A DNA stretch of 64,000 nt from JBCCOW01 sp039025855. GTDB taxonomy: Bacteria; Planctomycetota; Phycisphaerae; Phycisphaerales; Phycisphaeraceae. Both the position numbers and the translations under genes were made by a program. The notes under the pieces were generated by a model. That model was not told where the DNA came from. It made no database searches and saw only the letters and a program-made list of their open reading frames with translations. The stretch covers positions 62,001-126,000 of the forward strand of contig JBCCNL010000004.1 of NCBI GenBank assembly GCA_039025855.1, in the 5' to 3' direction. Below, one piece after another: positions 32,667 to 40,975 of the stretch; the first letter of the stretch is position 1; the number at the start of each line of letters is the position of its first letter.

Positions 32667-33440
32667 TCATCGGTGCGTGAACCCGATGACGAGTTCGGGG
32701 CCTTCATCCCAGACCTCGCCGCTGTAGCCGCCGTATCGGCCGGTGATCCGGAAGCCCGCGTCGGTGACCAGCCGCTCGAGTTCGTCGGCGTACCACACCC
32801 GCATGCTCACGGGCATCTCGACACGGTCGACGACCCGGCCATCCTCGATGCGTTCGTAGATCAACACGGGGTATACGATCGGCGGATCGAGCCGGAACCG
32901 CCGGCAGTCGTCACGCATCCGCAGCAGGCCCACCGACGTCTGCTTCTCGTCGTACGTGCTGGCGTCGCGCTTCGACCAACGTGCGGCGAGGCCCTCCGGT
33001 GGGCTGTAGGGGCGGAACGTGTTGAGGATCGCCTCGCCGCCCGGGGCGAGATGACTGCGAATGGTTTTGAGCAGACCCGCGACCTCGGCGTCGGTCTCGA
33101 GGTTCTGCATCACCCGGAACGGTGCGGTGATCAGGTCGAACCGCCGGCCCAGATCGAGGTCCGTGATGTCGCCCTCGCGCACGGCGGCCCGGTCCGGACC
33201 GATTCCCGCCTGGTTCAGCTTGGCCCGGCAGATCTCGAGCATGCCCGGTGACGCATCGACACCCTGAATGAAACCGCACGCCTCGGCCATCGGCAGCAAG
33301 ACCCGCCCGGTGCCGCAGCCCAGCTCGAGCACGCTCGCGTCGGCACTCGGGAGGCGCTGGATGTAGAACGCCGTGTCGTCGAACGGGTCGGACCAGGCGT
33401 CGTAGTAGCGGGCCGCGTCGTGTCGGTAGTCGTTGACCAT
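32667..33440 (-). CDS. Class I SAM-dependent methyltransferase
   Basis: 257 residues from the ATG at 33440 (MVNDYRHDAARYYDAW); an upstream ATG at 33656 adds 72 residues of shadow sequence. Motif I is VLELGCGTGRVLLPM (Asp/Glu-binding GxGxG), followed by IQGVDASPGMLEICR and FDLITAPFRVMQNLET. YRHDAARYYDAW resembles the methyltransferase/UbiE-like group. Substrate unknown. Confidence 0.85.
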   Translation of the reverse strand: MVNDYRHDAARYYDAWSDPFDDTAFYIQRLPSADASVLELGCGTGRVLLPMAEACGFIQGVDASPGMLEICRAKLNQAGIGPDRAAVREGDITDLDLGRRFDLITAPFRVMQNLETDAEVAGLLKTIRSHLAPGGEAILNTFRPYSPPEGLAARWSKRDASTYDEKQTSVGLLRMRDDCRRFRLDPPIVYPVLIYERIEDGRVVDRVEMPVSMRVWYADELERLVTDAGFRITGRYGGYSGEVWDEGPELVIGFTHR

Positions 33441-33508
33441 CGGCGCAGCGTATCGGCGCTGCAGCAGTTCGACGGTAGCACGGCGGTAACGCGTTGAGCT
33501 TTGCGCTA

Positions 33509-34366
33509 TCAGCCGGCGAGCAGGCGGATCGAGACGACGGCCATGAGCAGGACGAACGCGAGGCGGACGTGGGTGGTGGGGAGGCGGTGGGTGAGTTTCG
33601 CGCCGAGGAGCGAGCCAACGACCCCGGTGGGGGCGAGGCAGGCGAACAGGAGCCACGCGTTGGTGACGTTCGAGCCGTGCTGGTCGAGGGTGGCGAGCTT
33701 GATCGCGGCACCGATGCCGGCGGTGACGGTGATGGTCATGGCCGAGTTGGCGATGCAGTTGCGGAGGTCGAGCTTGAGGGCGAGCTGTTGGAGGGGGACG
33801 GCCAGTGCGCCGCCGCCGATGCCGAGGAGTCCGGCGATGAGGCCGGTGGCGAGGCCGACGGGGGCGGTGCGGGTGACCGGTGGTTTGGCTTGGTCTTGGA
33901 CGGGGGGTTCCGCGGCGCTCCCGACGAGCGTAGCTCGTCGGCTATTGGTCTCGTGTTGTGCTTGCCACCACTTGCGGGCGTTGAGCAGGGCGACGTAGGC
34001 GGCGAACGCGCCGAACGCGCGTTGGAGCCAGAGCACGCCGTCGGGGCCGGCGAAGAGGGCGGTGTTGCTGAGCAGGACGCCGAGGACGATGCCGAGCAGG
34101 GCACCGGGGACCAAGGCGATGACGACGGCTCGCATGACGGCCCCGGCCTTGGCGTGGCGGTAGGCGGCGGGTCCGGCGATCGCGACGTTCACGAGCATCG
34201 CGGCGGCCTGGTAGAGGTGCTGGTCGTAGCCGGGCGTGAGGCCCTGCCCGAGCAGCAGGACCATGGCAGGGATCATCACGACGCTGCCGCCGACCCCGAG
34301 CAGGCCGCCGAGGACGCCGGCGGCGAGGCCAACGATCGGGAGAATGAGCAGTTGCCAGGTCTCCAT
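33509..34366 (-). CDS. TSUP (TauE/SafE) family permease
   Basis: 285 residues, about eight membrane segments. The two halves carry the TSUP repeats: AAGVLGGLLGVGGSVVMIPA near the start and TGLIAGLLGIGGGALAVP in the middle. The family exports sulfite or organosulfonates. The middle loop (NSRRATLVGSAAEPPVQDQ) includes a REP-like hairpin translated in frame. Next to tatA on the same strand, but with a different role. Confidence 0.88.
   Translation of the reverse strand: METWQLLILPIVGLAAGVLGGLLGVGGSVVMIPAMVLLLGQGLTPGYDQHLYQAAAMLVNVAIAGPAAYRHAKAGAVMRAVVIALVPGALLGIVLGVLLSNTALFAGPDGVLWLQRAFGAFAAYVALLNARKWWQAQHETNSRRATLVGSAAEPPVQDQAKPPVTRTAPVGLATGLIAGLLGIGGGALAVPLQQLALKLDLRNCIANSAMTITVTAGIGAAIKLATLDQHGSNVTNAWLLFACLAPTGVVGSLLGAKLTHRLPTTHVRLAFVLLMAVVSIRLLAG
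33921..33946. repeat. REP-like hairpin within the TSUP gene
   Basis: CCGACGAGC-GTA-GCTCGTCGG-CTATT, a perfect 9-bp stem with a 3-base loop and the same CTATT tail as the copy at 18652. It encodes an in-frame stretch of a cytoplasmic or periplasmic loop of the permease. Confidence 0.7.
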
Positions 34367-34388
34367 ACCTGGGCAGGGTAGAGTGACC

Positions 34389-34412
34389 GGCGACGCGTCG
34401 CGTCGCGGCTAC
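34389..34412. repeat. REP-like hairpin with GGCTAC tail
   Basis: GCGACGC-GTC-GCGTCGC followed by GGCTAC. The reverse complement reads GTAGCC plus hairpin, which is the GTAG orientation. It lies between the TSUP gene and tatA. Confidence 0.6.
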
Positions 34413-34437
34413 GACATCCTGAGGGATGTGGCTGGGT

Positions 34438-34746
34438 TCAGGCGGGTTTGCTGGAGGAGTCGGGCCCGGCCGGGTCGGCCTCGGCAACCGTGTCGGTGTT
34501 GATCGAGGGGCTGTCGGTCTTCTGGGCCTCGAGACGCTTGGCGTCCTGGGCCTTCTTCTGGGCGTCGATGTCGTCGTCGACGCCGGCGAGGCCCTTCTTG
34601 AACTCGACGATGCCCTTGCCGATGGACTTGCCGACCTCGGGGAGCCGCTTGCCGAAGATCAGGACGCCCAGGAGGACGAGCACCGCGACCTCCCAGCCGC
34701 CGAGACCGCCGCTGAAAAAGCCGAGTTGGAGGGGGGTAGAGGGCAT
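34438..34746 (-). CDS. tatA: Twin-arginine translocase subunit TatA/E family
   Basis: 102 residues. TatA pattern: short N-terminal membrane segment (GWEVAVLVLLGVLIFGKRLP), amphipathic helix with EVGKSIGKGIVEFKKG, then an acidic low-complexity tail (VAEADPAGPDSSSKPA). TatA multimers form the pore of the Tat pathway for folded proteins. tatB/tatC are not in the window. ATG at 34746. Confidence 0.93.
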   Translation of the reverse strand: MPSTPLQLGFFSGGLGGWEVAVLVLLGVLIFGKRLPEVGKSIGKGIVEFKKGLAGVDDDIDAQKKAQDAKRLEAQKTDSPSINTDTVAEADPAGPDSSSKPA

Positions 34747-34830
34747 AGCTGCTCCGAAAAACGGGTTCGTCTGTGAATTATTGCAGATGGAAGCGGGGAA
34801 GGCGAGGCGGAAATCGCCTCGGGTTACCGG

Positions 34831-36066
34831 TCAGACCTTGCCGAGGACGAGGCTGACATTGTGTCCGCCGAAGCCGAAGGAGTTGGAAAGGGCGATCTTG
34901 GGGTCGATCTGGCGTGCGGTGTGGGGGATGTAGTCGAGGGTGCAGCCTTCGCTGGGGTTTTCGAGGTTGATGGTGGGGGGGGCGATCCCGGTGTGGAGGG
35001 CCATGGCACAGGCGATGGCCTCGACGCCGCCGGAGGCCCCGAGGAGGTGGCCGGTCATGGACTTAGTGGAGGAGACGGGGACTTTGGTGTCTTGGCCGAA
35101 GACGCGTTGGACGGCCTTGGTTTCGGCGAGGTCGCCGAGGCCGGTGGACGTGCCGTGGGCGTTGATGTAGCCGACGTCGTCGGGGTTGACGCCGCTGTGT
35201 TTGAGGGCGAGGGTCATCGCGTGGGCGGCGCCGGCACCGTCTTCGAGGGGTGCGGTGATGTGCGAGCCGTCGGCGGACTGGCCCCAGCCGAGCACCTCGG
35301 CGTAGATGGTGGCACCGCGGGCCTTGGCGTGTTCGAGCTCTTCGAGGACGACGATGCCGGCACCTTCGGCGAGGACGAAGCCGTCGCGGTCATCGTCGAA
35401 CGGGCGCGAGGCGAGGGTTGGTGCGTCATTGCGTTTGGACAGGGCCTTGAGCCCGATGAAGCAGCCGAGGCCCAGCGCGGTGAGGGCGGCTTCGGAGCCG
35501 CCGGCGATGATGACGTCGGCCTGCTTGAGTCGGATGGAATCGGCACCGGCACCGATGGCGTGGCCGGCGGAGGCGCATGCGGTGGTGGTGGCGAAGTTTG
35601 GACCTTGAAGCCCGTAGTGGATGCTCACGTTGCCGCAGGCGGCGTTGCACATGAGCTTGGGGACCATGAACGGGCTGAGGCGGTTGGGGCCCTTGGCGAC
35701 GAGTCGGGCGTGGCCGTCGGCAAACTCCTGGATCCCGCCGACGCCGGAGCCGATGATCGACCCGCACATCCAGGGGTCTTCTTTGGAAAAGTCGAGGCCG
35801 GAGTCTTCGACGGCCTCGATGGCGGCGTGCATCGCGAACTGGGCGAAGCGGTCCATCTTCTTGGCGGCGCGGACATCGACGAGGGGGCCGCCCTCGAAGT
35901 CTTTGACCTCACCGCCGATCTTGACCGCGTGCTCGGAGGCGTCCCAGCGTTCGATCATACTGATGCCCGAGACGCCATCGACGAGCTTCTGCCAGACGGG
36001 TTCGAGCTCGAGCCCGAGGCCGGTGGCCCAGCCCAGTCCAGTGATGGCGACGCGGCGTTCTTGCAT
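34831..36066 (-). CDS. fabF: Beta-ketoacyl-ACP synthase II
   Basis: 411-residue condensing enzyme of fatty-acid elongation. Catalytic Cys in TTACASAGHAIGAG, and active His in YINAHGTSTGLGD and STKSMTGHLLGASGG. The length matches FabF. Ends the fab cluster. A terminator-type hairpin lies between acpP and this gene, so it may be expressed less than acpP or from its own promoter. Confidence 0.96.
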   Translation of the reverse strand: MQERRVAITGLGWATGLGLELEPVWQKLVDGVSGISMIERWDASEHAVKIGGEVKDFEGGPLVDVRAAKKMDRFAQFAMHAAIEAVEDSGLDFSKEDPWMCGSIIGSGVGGIQEFADGHARLVAKGPNRLSPFMVPKLMCNAACGNVSIHYGLQGPNFATTTACASAGHAIGAGADSIRLKQADVIIAGGSEAALTALGLGCFIGLKALSKRNDAPTLASRPFDDDRDGFVLAEGAGIVVLEELEHAKARGATIYAEVLGWGQSADGSHITAPLEDGAGAAHAMTLALKHSGVNPDDVGYINAHGTSTGLGDLAETKAVQRVFGQDTKVPVSSTKSMTGHLLGASGGVEAIACAMALHTGIAPPTINLENPSEGCTLDYIPHTARQIDPKIALSNSFGFGGHNVSLVLGKV

Positions 36067-36117
36067 GAGCGGAGAGGTCGGTGGGGTGCGGGGTGGGGTG
36101 AGCGGGGGAGGGTGGAC

Positions 36118-36156
36118 GAAAAACGAGGAATCCGGGGGTTGCCGCGGACTCCTCGT
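36118..36156 (-). terminator. Rho-independent terminator between acpP and fabF
   Basis: On the minus strand, ACGAGGA-g-TCCG pairs with CGGA-t-TCCTCGT around a CGGCAACCCC-type loop, giving about 12 paired bases and then five T residues (36119-36123 as A on the plus strand). It lies 60 bases after the acpP stop. It would cut transcription into fabF, so acpP could be made in excess. Confidence 0.7.
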
Positions 36157-36219
36157 CGAATGTTCGGGGATACCCGGCGGGCCCGTGCTGCCCGGCGATG
36201 GAGTGCCGGACCGGTGGGC

Positions 36220-36471
36220 TTAGTCTTCCTGGTGCGAGCTGATGAAGTCGACGGCCTGGCCGACGGTCTGGATCTTCTCGGCTTCTTCGTCGGGGATCGA
36301 GGTCTCGAACTCGTCTTCGAACTCCATGACGAGCTCGACGGTGTCGAGGGAGTCGGCGTTGAGGTCGTTGACGAACGAGGTGTCTGCGGTGATCTCGTTT
36401 TTGTCGACGCCCATCTGCTCGGCGACGATGGTCTTGACCTTCTCGAGGATTTCTTCTTTGGGCATGCTCAT
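36220..36471 (-). CDS. acpP: Acyl carrier protein
   Basis: 83 residues. The phosphopantetheine attachment site is the Ser in LNADSLDTVELVMEFEDEF. It carries growing acyl chains for FabF/FabH/FabG. ATG at 36471. Acidic, as expected. Sits between fabG and fabF as in the classical cluster. Confidence 0.97.
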   Translation of the reverse strand: MSMPKEEILEKVKTIVAEQMGVDKNEITADTSFVNDLNADSLDTVELVMEFEDEFETSIPDEEAEKIQTVGQAVDFISSHQED

Positions 36472-36694
36472 GTCTGGTCTCCTGGCCGTTTCAATCGGCG
36501 GGGCTGTGGCGTGTTCGCCGAGGGCGGGTCCGTGATTCGGGGGGTCTCCAAGGGCGATTCGGGCCGGGGCGCTTACCCCGCGAATGGCCGGGGAATATAG
36601 CCCGAATGGGATTTTAACGCCAGCACAACGGTGTGTGGCGTGGGGTGTCCACCGGGGGACGCCGGCTTGGCGTGCCCGGAGCGGTGGTTATCGG

Positions 36695-37435
36695 TCAGGC
36701 CATGGTCATCCCGCCATCGACGGTCAGGACCTGACCGGTGACGTAGCTGGCGTCGTCGGCGGCGAGGAAGGCGACGGCGGCGGCGATCTCTTCGGGCTCG
36801 CCCATGCGGCCGACGGCGGTCATCTGCTTGACGCCGTCCTTGATCTTGTCGGGGAGGCCGTCGGTCATATCGGTGGCGATGAAGCCGGGGGCGACGACGT
36901 TGGCGGTGACGCCGCGTTTGCCGAGTTCTTTGGCGAGGGACTTGGTGAACCCGGCGAGGCCGGCCTTGGCGGCGGCGTAGTTGGCCTGACCGGCGTTACC
37001 GGCGACGCCGGAGACGCTGCCGATGTTGATGATGCGACCGAAGCGGTTGGACATCATGGGCTTGCTGGCGGCGCGGCAGGCGACGAAGACGCTGCGGAGG
37101 TTGGTGTGGATGACATCGTCGAACTCTTCGTCAGACATGCGCATCAGGAGGTTGTCGCGGGTGATGCCGGCGTTGTTGACGAGGATGTCGAGCCGGCCGT
37201 GGGCGTCGGCGGTGTCTTCGATGAGCTGGGCGAGTGCGGCGCCGTCGGAGATGTCGCAGGTGGCGGTGGAGGCCTGGCCGCCGGCGGCTTCGATCTCGGC
37301 CTTGACTTCGTCGAGCTTGGCCTGGTTACGGGCGACGCAGACGACGTGGTTGCCGGCGGCGGCGAGGGACTTGGCGATGGCGGCACCGATGCCGCGGGAG
37401 GCGCCGGTGACGATTGCGATGCGGGTGTCGGACAT
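36695..37435 (-). CDS. fabG: 3-oxoacyl-ACP reductase
   Basis: 246-residue short-chain dehydrogenase; reduces the beta-keto group in fatty-acid elongation. Cofactor loop TGASRGIGAAI, DILVNNAGITRDN, and the catalytic Tyr-Lys pair in GNAGQANYAAAKAGL after NIGSVSGV. ATG at 37435. 30 bases from fabD. The 223-base gap to acpP (36472-36694) holds no gene that I can see. Confidence 0.96.
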   Translation of the reverse strand: MSDTRIAIVTGASRGIGAAIAKSLAAAGNHVVCVARNQAKLDEVKAEIEAAGGQASTATCDISDGAALAQLIEDTADAHGRLDILVNNAGITRDNLLMRMSDEEFDDVIHTNLRSVFVACRAASKPMMSNRFGRIINIGSVSGVAGNAGQANYAAAKAGLAGFTKSLAKELGKRGVTANVVAPGFIATDMTDGLPDKIKDGVKQMTAVGRMGEPEEIAAAVAFLAADDASYVTGQVLTVDGGMTMA

Positions 37436-37465
37436 GAGAGGAATCCCAGTGGGGTCGGTGTGGGG

Positions 37466-38389
37466 TTAAGCGGGTTCGTTGTGGTTCTGGACTTTGGTGC
37501 CGCGGTCGATGCGGCGCATGAGGCCGGCGAGGACCTTGCCGGGGGCGAGCTCGACGAAGGGGCCGGGCGAGGCTTCGAGGGCGTGCTGCATCGACTGGCT
37601 CCAGCGGACGGGGTGGGTGAGCTGTTCGACGAGGCGGAGCTTGATGGACTGGACCTCGTCTGTGTGCGGCTCGCCGGTGACGTTGGACCAGACGGGGACG
37701 GTCGGGGTGGACCAATCGACGGCGTCGAGGGCCTGGGCGAGGCGGACCGCGGCGGGCTGCATGATGGGGGAGTGGAACGCGCCGGCGACGACCAGCGGGG
37801 TGGGCTTAAACCCGGCGGCGGCGGCTTCATCGACGACGGCCTCGCAGGCGTCACGGCTGCCGGAGACGACGACCTGCATCGGCGAGTTGTAGTTGGCGGG
37901 GACGAGGACCGACGACTCGGGCAGGGCATCGTTGACGGTGTCGCAGATGGCCTGGATCGCAGCCTCGCTGACGTCGCCGGTGATGGCGACCATGCAGGAA
38001 TCGACGGCTTCTGCGGCTTCCTGCATCGCTTCACCGCGGAGGCGGACGAGCTTGAGGCCGTCGGCGAAGGAGAAGGCCCCGGCGAGGTGGAGTGCGGTGA
38101 ATTCGCCGAGCGAGAGGCCGGCGGTCCCCCGGAAGTGGGTGAGTTCATCTCTTGCTTGCAGGGCTCTGAAGCAGGCGACGGAGGCGGTGTAGATCGCGGG
38201 CTGGGCGGTATCGGTGCGGTTGAGGGTGTCGGCAGGGCCGTCGAAGCAGAGGGTCTTGAGGTCGAAGCCGAGGAGGTCGTTGGCTTCGTCGAAAGTTGCT
38301 TGTGCTTCAGGTTGGGCATCGGCCCAGGCTTTGCCCATGCCGACTGTCTGTGCGCCTTGGCCTGGACAGAGGAGGAAAGGTGCGGTCAT
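37466..38389 (-). CDS. fabD: Malonyl-CoA:ACP transacylase
   Basis: 307 residues from the ATG at 38389. Starts with FLLCPGQGAQTVGMGKAW, and the nucleophile Ser is in GLSLGEFTAL (the GHSxGE box, with Leu for His). The catalytic His is in VAGAFHSPIM. Moves malonyl groups to AcpP. An ATG 14 codons upstream is less likely because the conserved start would be far inside. Confidence 0.95.
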   Translation of the reverse strand: MTAPFLLCPGQGAQTVGMGKAWADAQPEAQATFDEANDLLGFDLKTLCFDGPADTLNRTDTAQPAIYTASVACFRALQARDELTHFRGTAGLSLGEFTALHLAGAFSFADGLKLVRLRGEAMQEAAEAVDSCMVAITGDVSEAAIQAICDTVNDALPESSVLVPANYNSPMQVVVSGSRDACEAVVDEAAAAGFKPTPLVVAGAFHSPIMQPAAVRLAQALDAVDWSTPTVPVWSNVTGEPHTDEVQSIKLRLVEQLTHPVRWSQSMQHALEASPGPFVELAPGKVLAGLMRRIDRGTKVQNHNEPA

Positions 38390-38412
38390 GGGTGGGGTCT
38401 CGGTGGGGCGGA

Positions 38413-38438
38413 CCGTGACGCGTCGCGTCACGGCTATT
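38413..38438. repeat. REP-like hairpin between fabD and fabH
   Basis: CCGTGACGC-GTC-GCGTCACGG-CTATT, a perfect 9-bp stem. Same architecture and tail as the copies at 18652 and 33921. It lies in the 69-base gap upstream of fabD within the fab operon. Confidence 0.65.
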
Positions 38439-38458
38439 CGGAATCAGGGAGGACGAGG

Positions 38459-39466
38459 TTACAGCTTCCAGAGGGAGGTGGCCCAGCACATGCCGCCGCC
38501 GATGCCGGTGAAGAGGATGAGGTCGCCGGGATTGAACTGGCCGGCCTGTTGGAGGTCGTGCATGACCAGGGGGATGGAGGCGGCGGAGGTGTTGCCAAAG
38601 CGGTCGATGTTGATGGGGAGCTTGTCGGCGGGGAGGTCGAGGCGTTTGCGGGTGAGCTCGAGGATGCGGGCGTTGGATTGGTGGCAGATGAAGCTGGCGA
38701 TCTGGTCGGCTTGAAGGCCGGCGCGGTCCAGGGTCTCGAGGATGATGTTCTCGGTTTGCTGGACGGCGACTTTGAAGACCTCTCGGCCGTTCATCTGGAG
38801 GGTGCCGAGGGTGCCGTTGAAGAGGTCGCGTTCGTGGGGGTCGTCGGGGAGGTGGCTGTCTTCGGTGGGGAGGTAGAGGTGTTTCCAGTGGCCGCCGTCG
38901 GAGCGGACGGTCTGGAGGAGGCAGCCCTGGGTGGGGTCGTCGGTGGCTTCGAGGATGGTGGCCCCGGCGGCGTCGCCGAAGAGGATGCAGGTGCGGCGGT
39001 CGTCGAAGTCGACGGACTTGGTAAGGACCTCGGTGCCGACGATGGCGATGCGTTGGTATTGGCCGGTGGCGATGAGGGGTGCGGCGAGGTTGAGGCCGTA
39101 GACGAAGCCGGCGCAGGCGGCGGTGAGGTCCATGGCGCCGGCGGGGGTGGCACCGATCTCGTCGACTAGCCGGGCGGCGGTCGAGGGGCAGGTCATCTCG
39201 GGGGTGATGGTGGCGACGAGGACGAGGTCGAGGTCGGTTGGCTTGAGGTGGGCGTCTTCGAGGGCGGCCAGGAGGGCCTGGCGGGCGAGGTCGCGGGCGG
39301 TCGTGTGCTCGTCGGCGATGTGACGCTGCTTGATGCCGGTGCGCTGGGTGATCCAGTCGTCGGAGGTGTCGACGCGTTTGGCGAGGTCGTCGTTGGTGAG
39401 GACGCCGGGGGGCAGGGCGACGCCGGTCCCTGCGAAGCGGACGCCGCGCGGGCCCGGAGCGTTCAT
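38459..39466 (-). CDS. fabH: Beta-ketoacyl-ACP synthase III
   Basis: 335 residues. Starts elongation by joining acetyl-CoA to malonyl-ACP. Catalytic triad: Cys in TAACAGFVYGL, His in ICHQSNARIL and Asn in FGNTSAASIP. ATG at 39466 overlaps the plsX stop by 4 bases. Starts VRFAGTGVALPPGVLTNDDL. Confidence 0.96.
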   Translation of the reverse strand: MNAPGPRGVRFAGTGVALPPGVLTNDDLAKRVDTSDDWITQRTGIKQRHIADEHTTARDLARQALLAALEDAHLKPTDLDLVLVATITPEMTCPSTAARLVDEIGATPAGAMDLTAACAGFVYGLNLAAPLIATGQYQRIAIVGTEVLTKSVDFDDRRTCILFGDAAGATILEATDDPTQGCLLQTVRSDGGHWKHLYLPTEDSHLPDDPHERDLFNGTLGTLQMNGREVFKVAVQQTENIILETLDRAGLQADQIASFICHQSNARILELTRKRLDLPADKLPINIDRFGNTSAASIPLVMHDLQQAGQFNPGDLILFTGIGGGMCWATSLWKL

Positions 39467-40533
39467 GCCACGGCCTCGGCGTGGGCTTCGAGTCGGCCCT
39501 CGGCTCGTGCGGCCTTGAGGGCGTCTTCGGCGGTGGCGAGGCGGTCGATGATGGCCTGGTTCACGCCGGCCTCGGCGTAGCGGATGGAGGCCTTGATGGC
39601 GTTGGTGATGGTCTTGGCCTGGGAGGAGCCGTGACAGATCACGCAGGTGCCGTTGGCGCCGAGGAGGGGGGCGCCGCCGTACTCGTGGTAATCATGTTTG
39701 GCGTAGATCGATTTGACGACGGGCTCGAACCGCATCGCGAGTTCGGGGTCGATCTCAAGGACCTCGTGGGCGATGGTCTCGAAGATGCCTTTGGAGAGCC
39801 CCTCGGCGAGCTTGATCACGACGTTGCCGGTGAAGCCCTCGCAGGCGACGACGTTGGCCTTGCCCTCGAAGAGCTCTCGGCCCTCGATGTAGCCGATGTA
39901 GTTGGCGGATTCGTCGGCCTTGAGCAGGGCGTGTGCGCCGCGGGTCAGGGCGTTGCCCTTGCCTTCCTCGCCGCCGATGGAGAGCAGTGCGATCTTGGGA
40001 TTGTCGATGCCGATGAGCTGCTCGGCGTAGACCGAGGCCATGTGGCCGTATTGGTGGAGGTGGGTGGGCCGGGGCTCGGGGTTGGCGCCGACATCACAGA
40101 TGACGACGGGGCCGTGGAAGGTGGGGAGGGTGACGGCGATGCCGGGGCGGTGGACGCCGGAGAGCCGGCGCATGGACATCTGGGCGGAGGCGACGCATGC
40201 GCCGGTGTTGCCGGCGGAGATGATGATGTCGCACTTCTCAGGGCCGGCGCGTCGGCCGCCGATCAGGCCCCACCTGACGATGGAGGAGTCGGTCTTGTTG
40301 CGGAGGGCGGAGACCGGGGGGTCGGCCATGCCGATGACTTCGGTGGTGTGGACGACCTCGATGGCGGGGTGGTTGGCGAGGCCGGCCTCCTGCATGCCTT
40401 CGCGGATGATGGCCTCGTCGCCGATCAGGACGAGGGTATGGCCGTCAGGGAGGTCTCCGACGGCTTCAAGACAGCCATCGAGGATGGCGTCGGGCGCGTC
40501 GTCCCCACCCATGACATCGATGGCGATTCGCAC
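39463..40533 (-). CDS. plsX: Acyl-ACP:phosphate acyltransferase
   Basis: 356 residues. Makes acyl-phosphate for the PlsY step of phospholipid synthesis. Start RIAIDVMGGDDAPDAIL is diagnostic. Further marks are AGNTGACVASAQM and GFTGNVVIKLAEGL, and near the end YGGAPLLGANGTCVICHGSS. It begins 3 bases after rpmF and overlaps fabH, so the group is an operon. Confidence 0.96.
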   Translation of the reverse strand: MRIAIDVMGGDDAPDAILDGCLEAVGDLPDGHTLVLIGDEAIIREGMQEAGLANHPAIEVVHTTEVIGMADPPVSALRNKTDSSIVRWGLIGGRRAGPEKCDIIISAGNTGACVASAQMSMRRLSGVHRPGIAVTLPTFHGPVVICDVGANPEPRPTHLHQYGHMASVYAEQLIGIDNPKIALLSIGGEEGKGNALTRGAHALLKADESANYIGYIEGRELFEGKANVVACEGFTGNVVIKLAEGLSKGIFETIAHEVLEIDPELAMRFEPVVKSIYAKHDYHEYGGAPLLGANGTCVICHGSSQAKTITNAIKASIRYAEAGVNQAIIDRLATAEDALKAARAEGRLEAHAEAVA

Positions 40534-40536
40534 GGG

Positions 40537-40719
40537 TCAGTCTTCCTTGCCGACCTTGAGGGACAGGCCCGGGCGGACGTAGCCGCACTCGGTGCAGGCG
40601 GCGTGAGCTTTTTTGATGGAGGGGCAGTTGGGGCAGAGGACGTAGCCGGGCCGCTTGAGGGCCTGGTGCGACCGGCCTTTACGGGTCTGTGTGCGGGTTT
40701 TGCGTTGGACGGGGAGCAT
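40537..40719 (-). CDS. rpmF: 50S ribosomal protein L32
   Basis: 60 residues. MLPVQRKTRTQTRKGRSHQA is the L32 start. Two Cys pairs (CPNC and CTEC) form the zinc ribbon form of L32. It leads the fab operon, as in most bacteria. The usual upstream yceD gene is missing; the next gene is divergent. Confidence 0.93.
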   Translation of the reverse strand: MLPVQRKTRTQTRKGRSHQALKRPGYVLCPNCPSIKKAHAACTECGYVRPGLSLKVGKED

Positions 40720-40975
40720 GGCGGTGGCTTTCGGGGCGGGCGGGGGTTGTGAGAGAGGTTGGCGGTAGAGCGGCCGGACGCGATCGGGCCGTGGGTTGGG
40801 GCTGGGTTTCTGGTCGTCGAAGCCGGGGTGAGAAGCCCTAGCGGACGCGACAACGTAGTGTTTCAAGCCTCTGGGGTCAAGCAGGATGTGGCTCTGGGGT
40901 GGGTCGCGATCGGTCGGGCCTGGTGGAGGTTTTGCCGGTGGCGTTGGAAGGTGGTGCGGTAGGCTCCGGCCCATT

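Noticed and set aside
36584..39169. 861-residue open frame on the + strand across the fab genes
   Set aside because: It is antisense to fabG, fabD and fabH, is almost all Gly, Asp, Val and Glu, and matches no family; it is a shadow of the C-ending codons on the minus strand.
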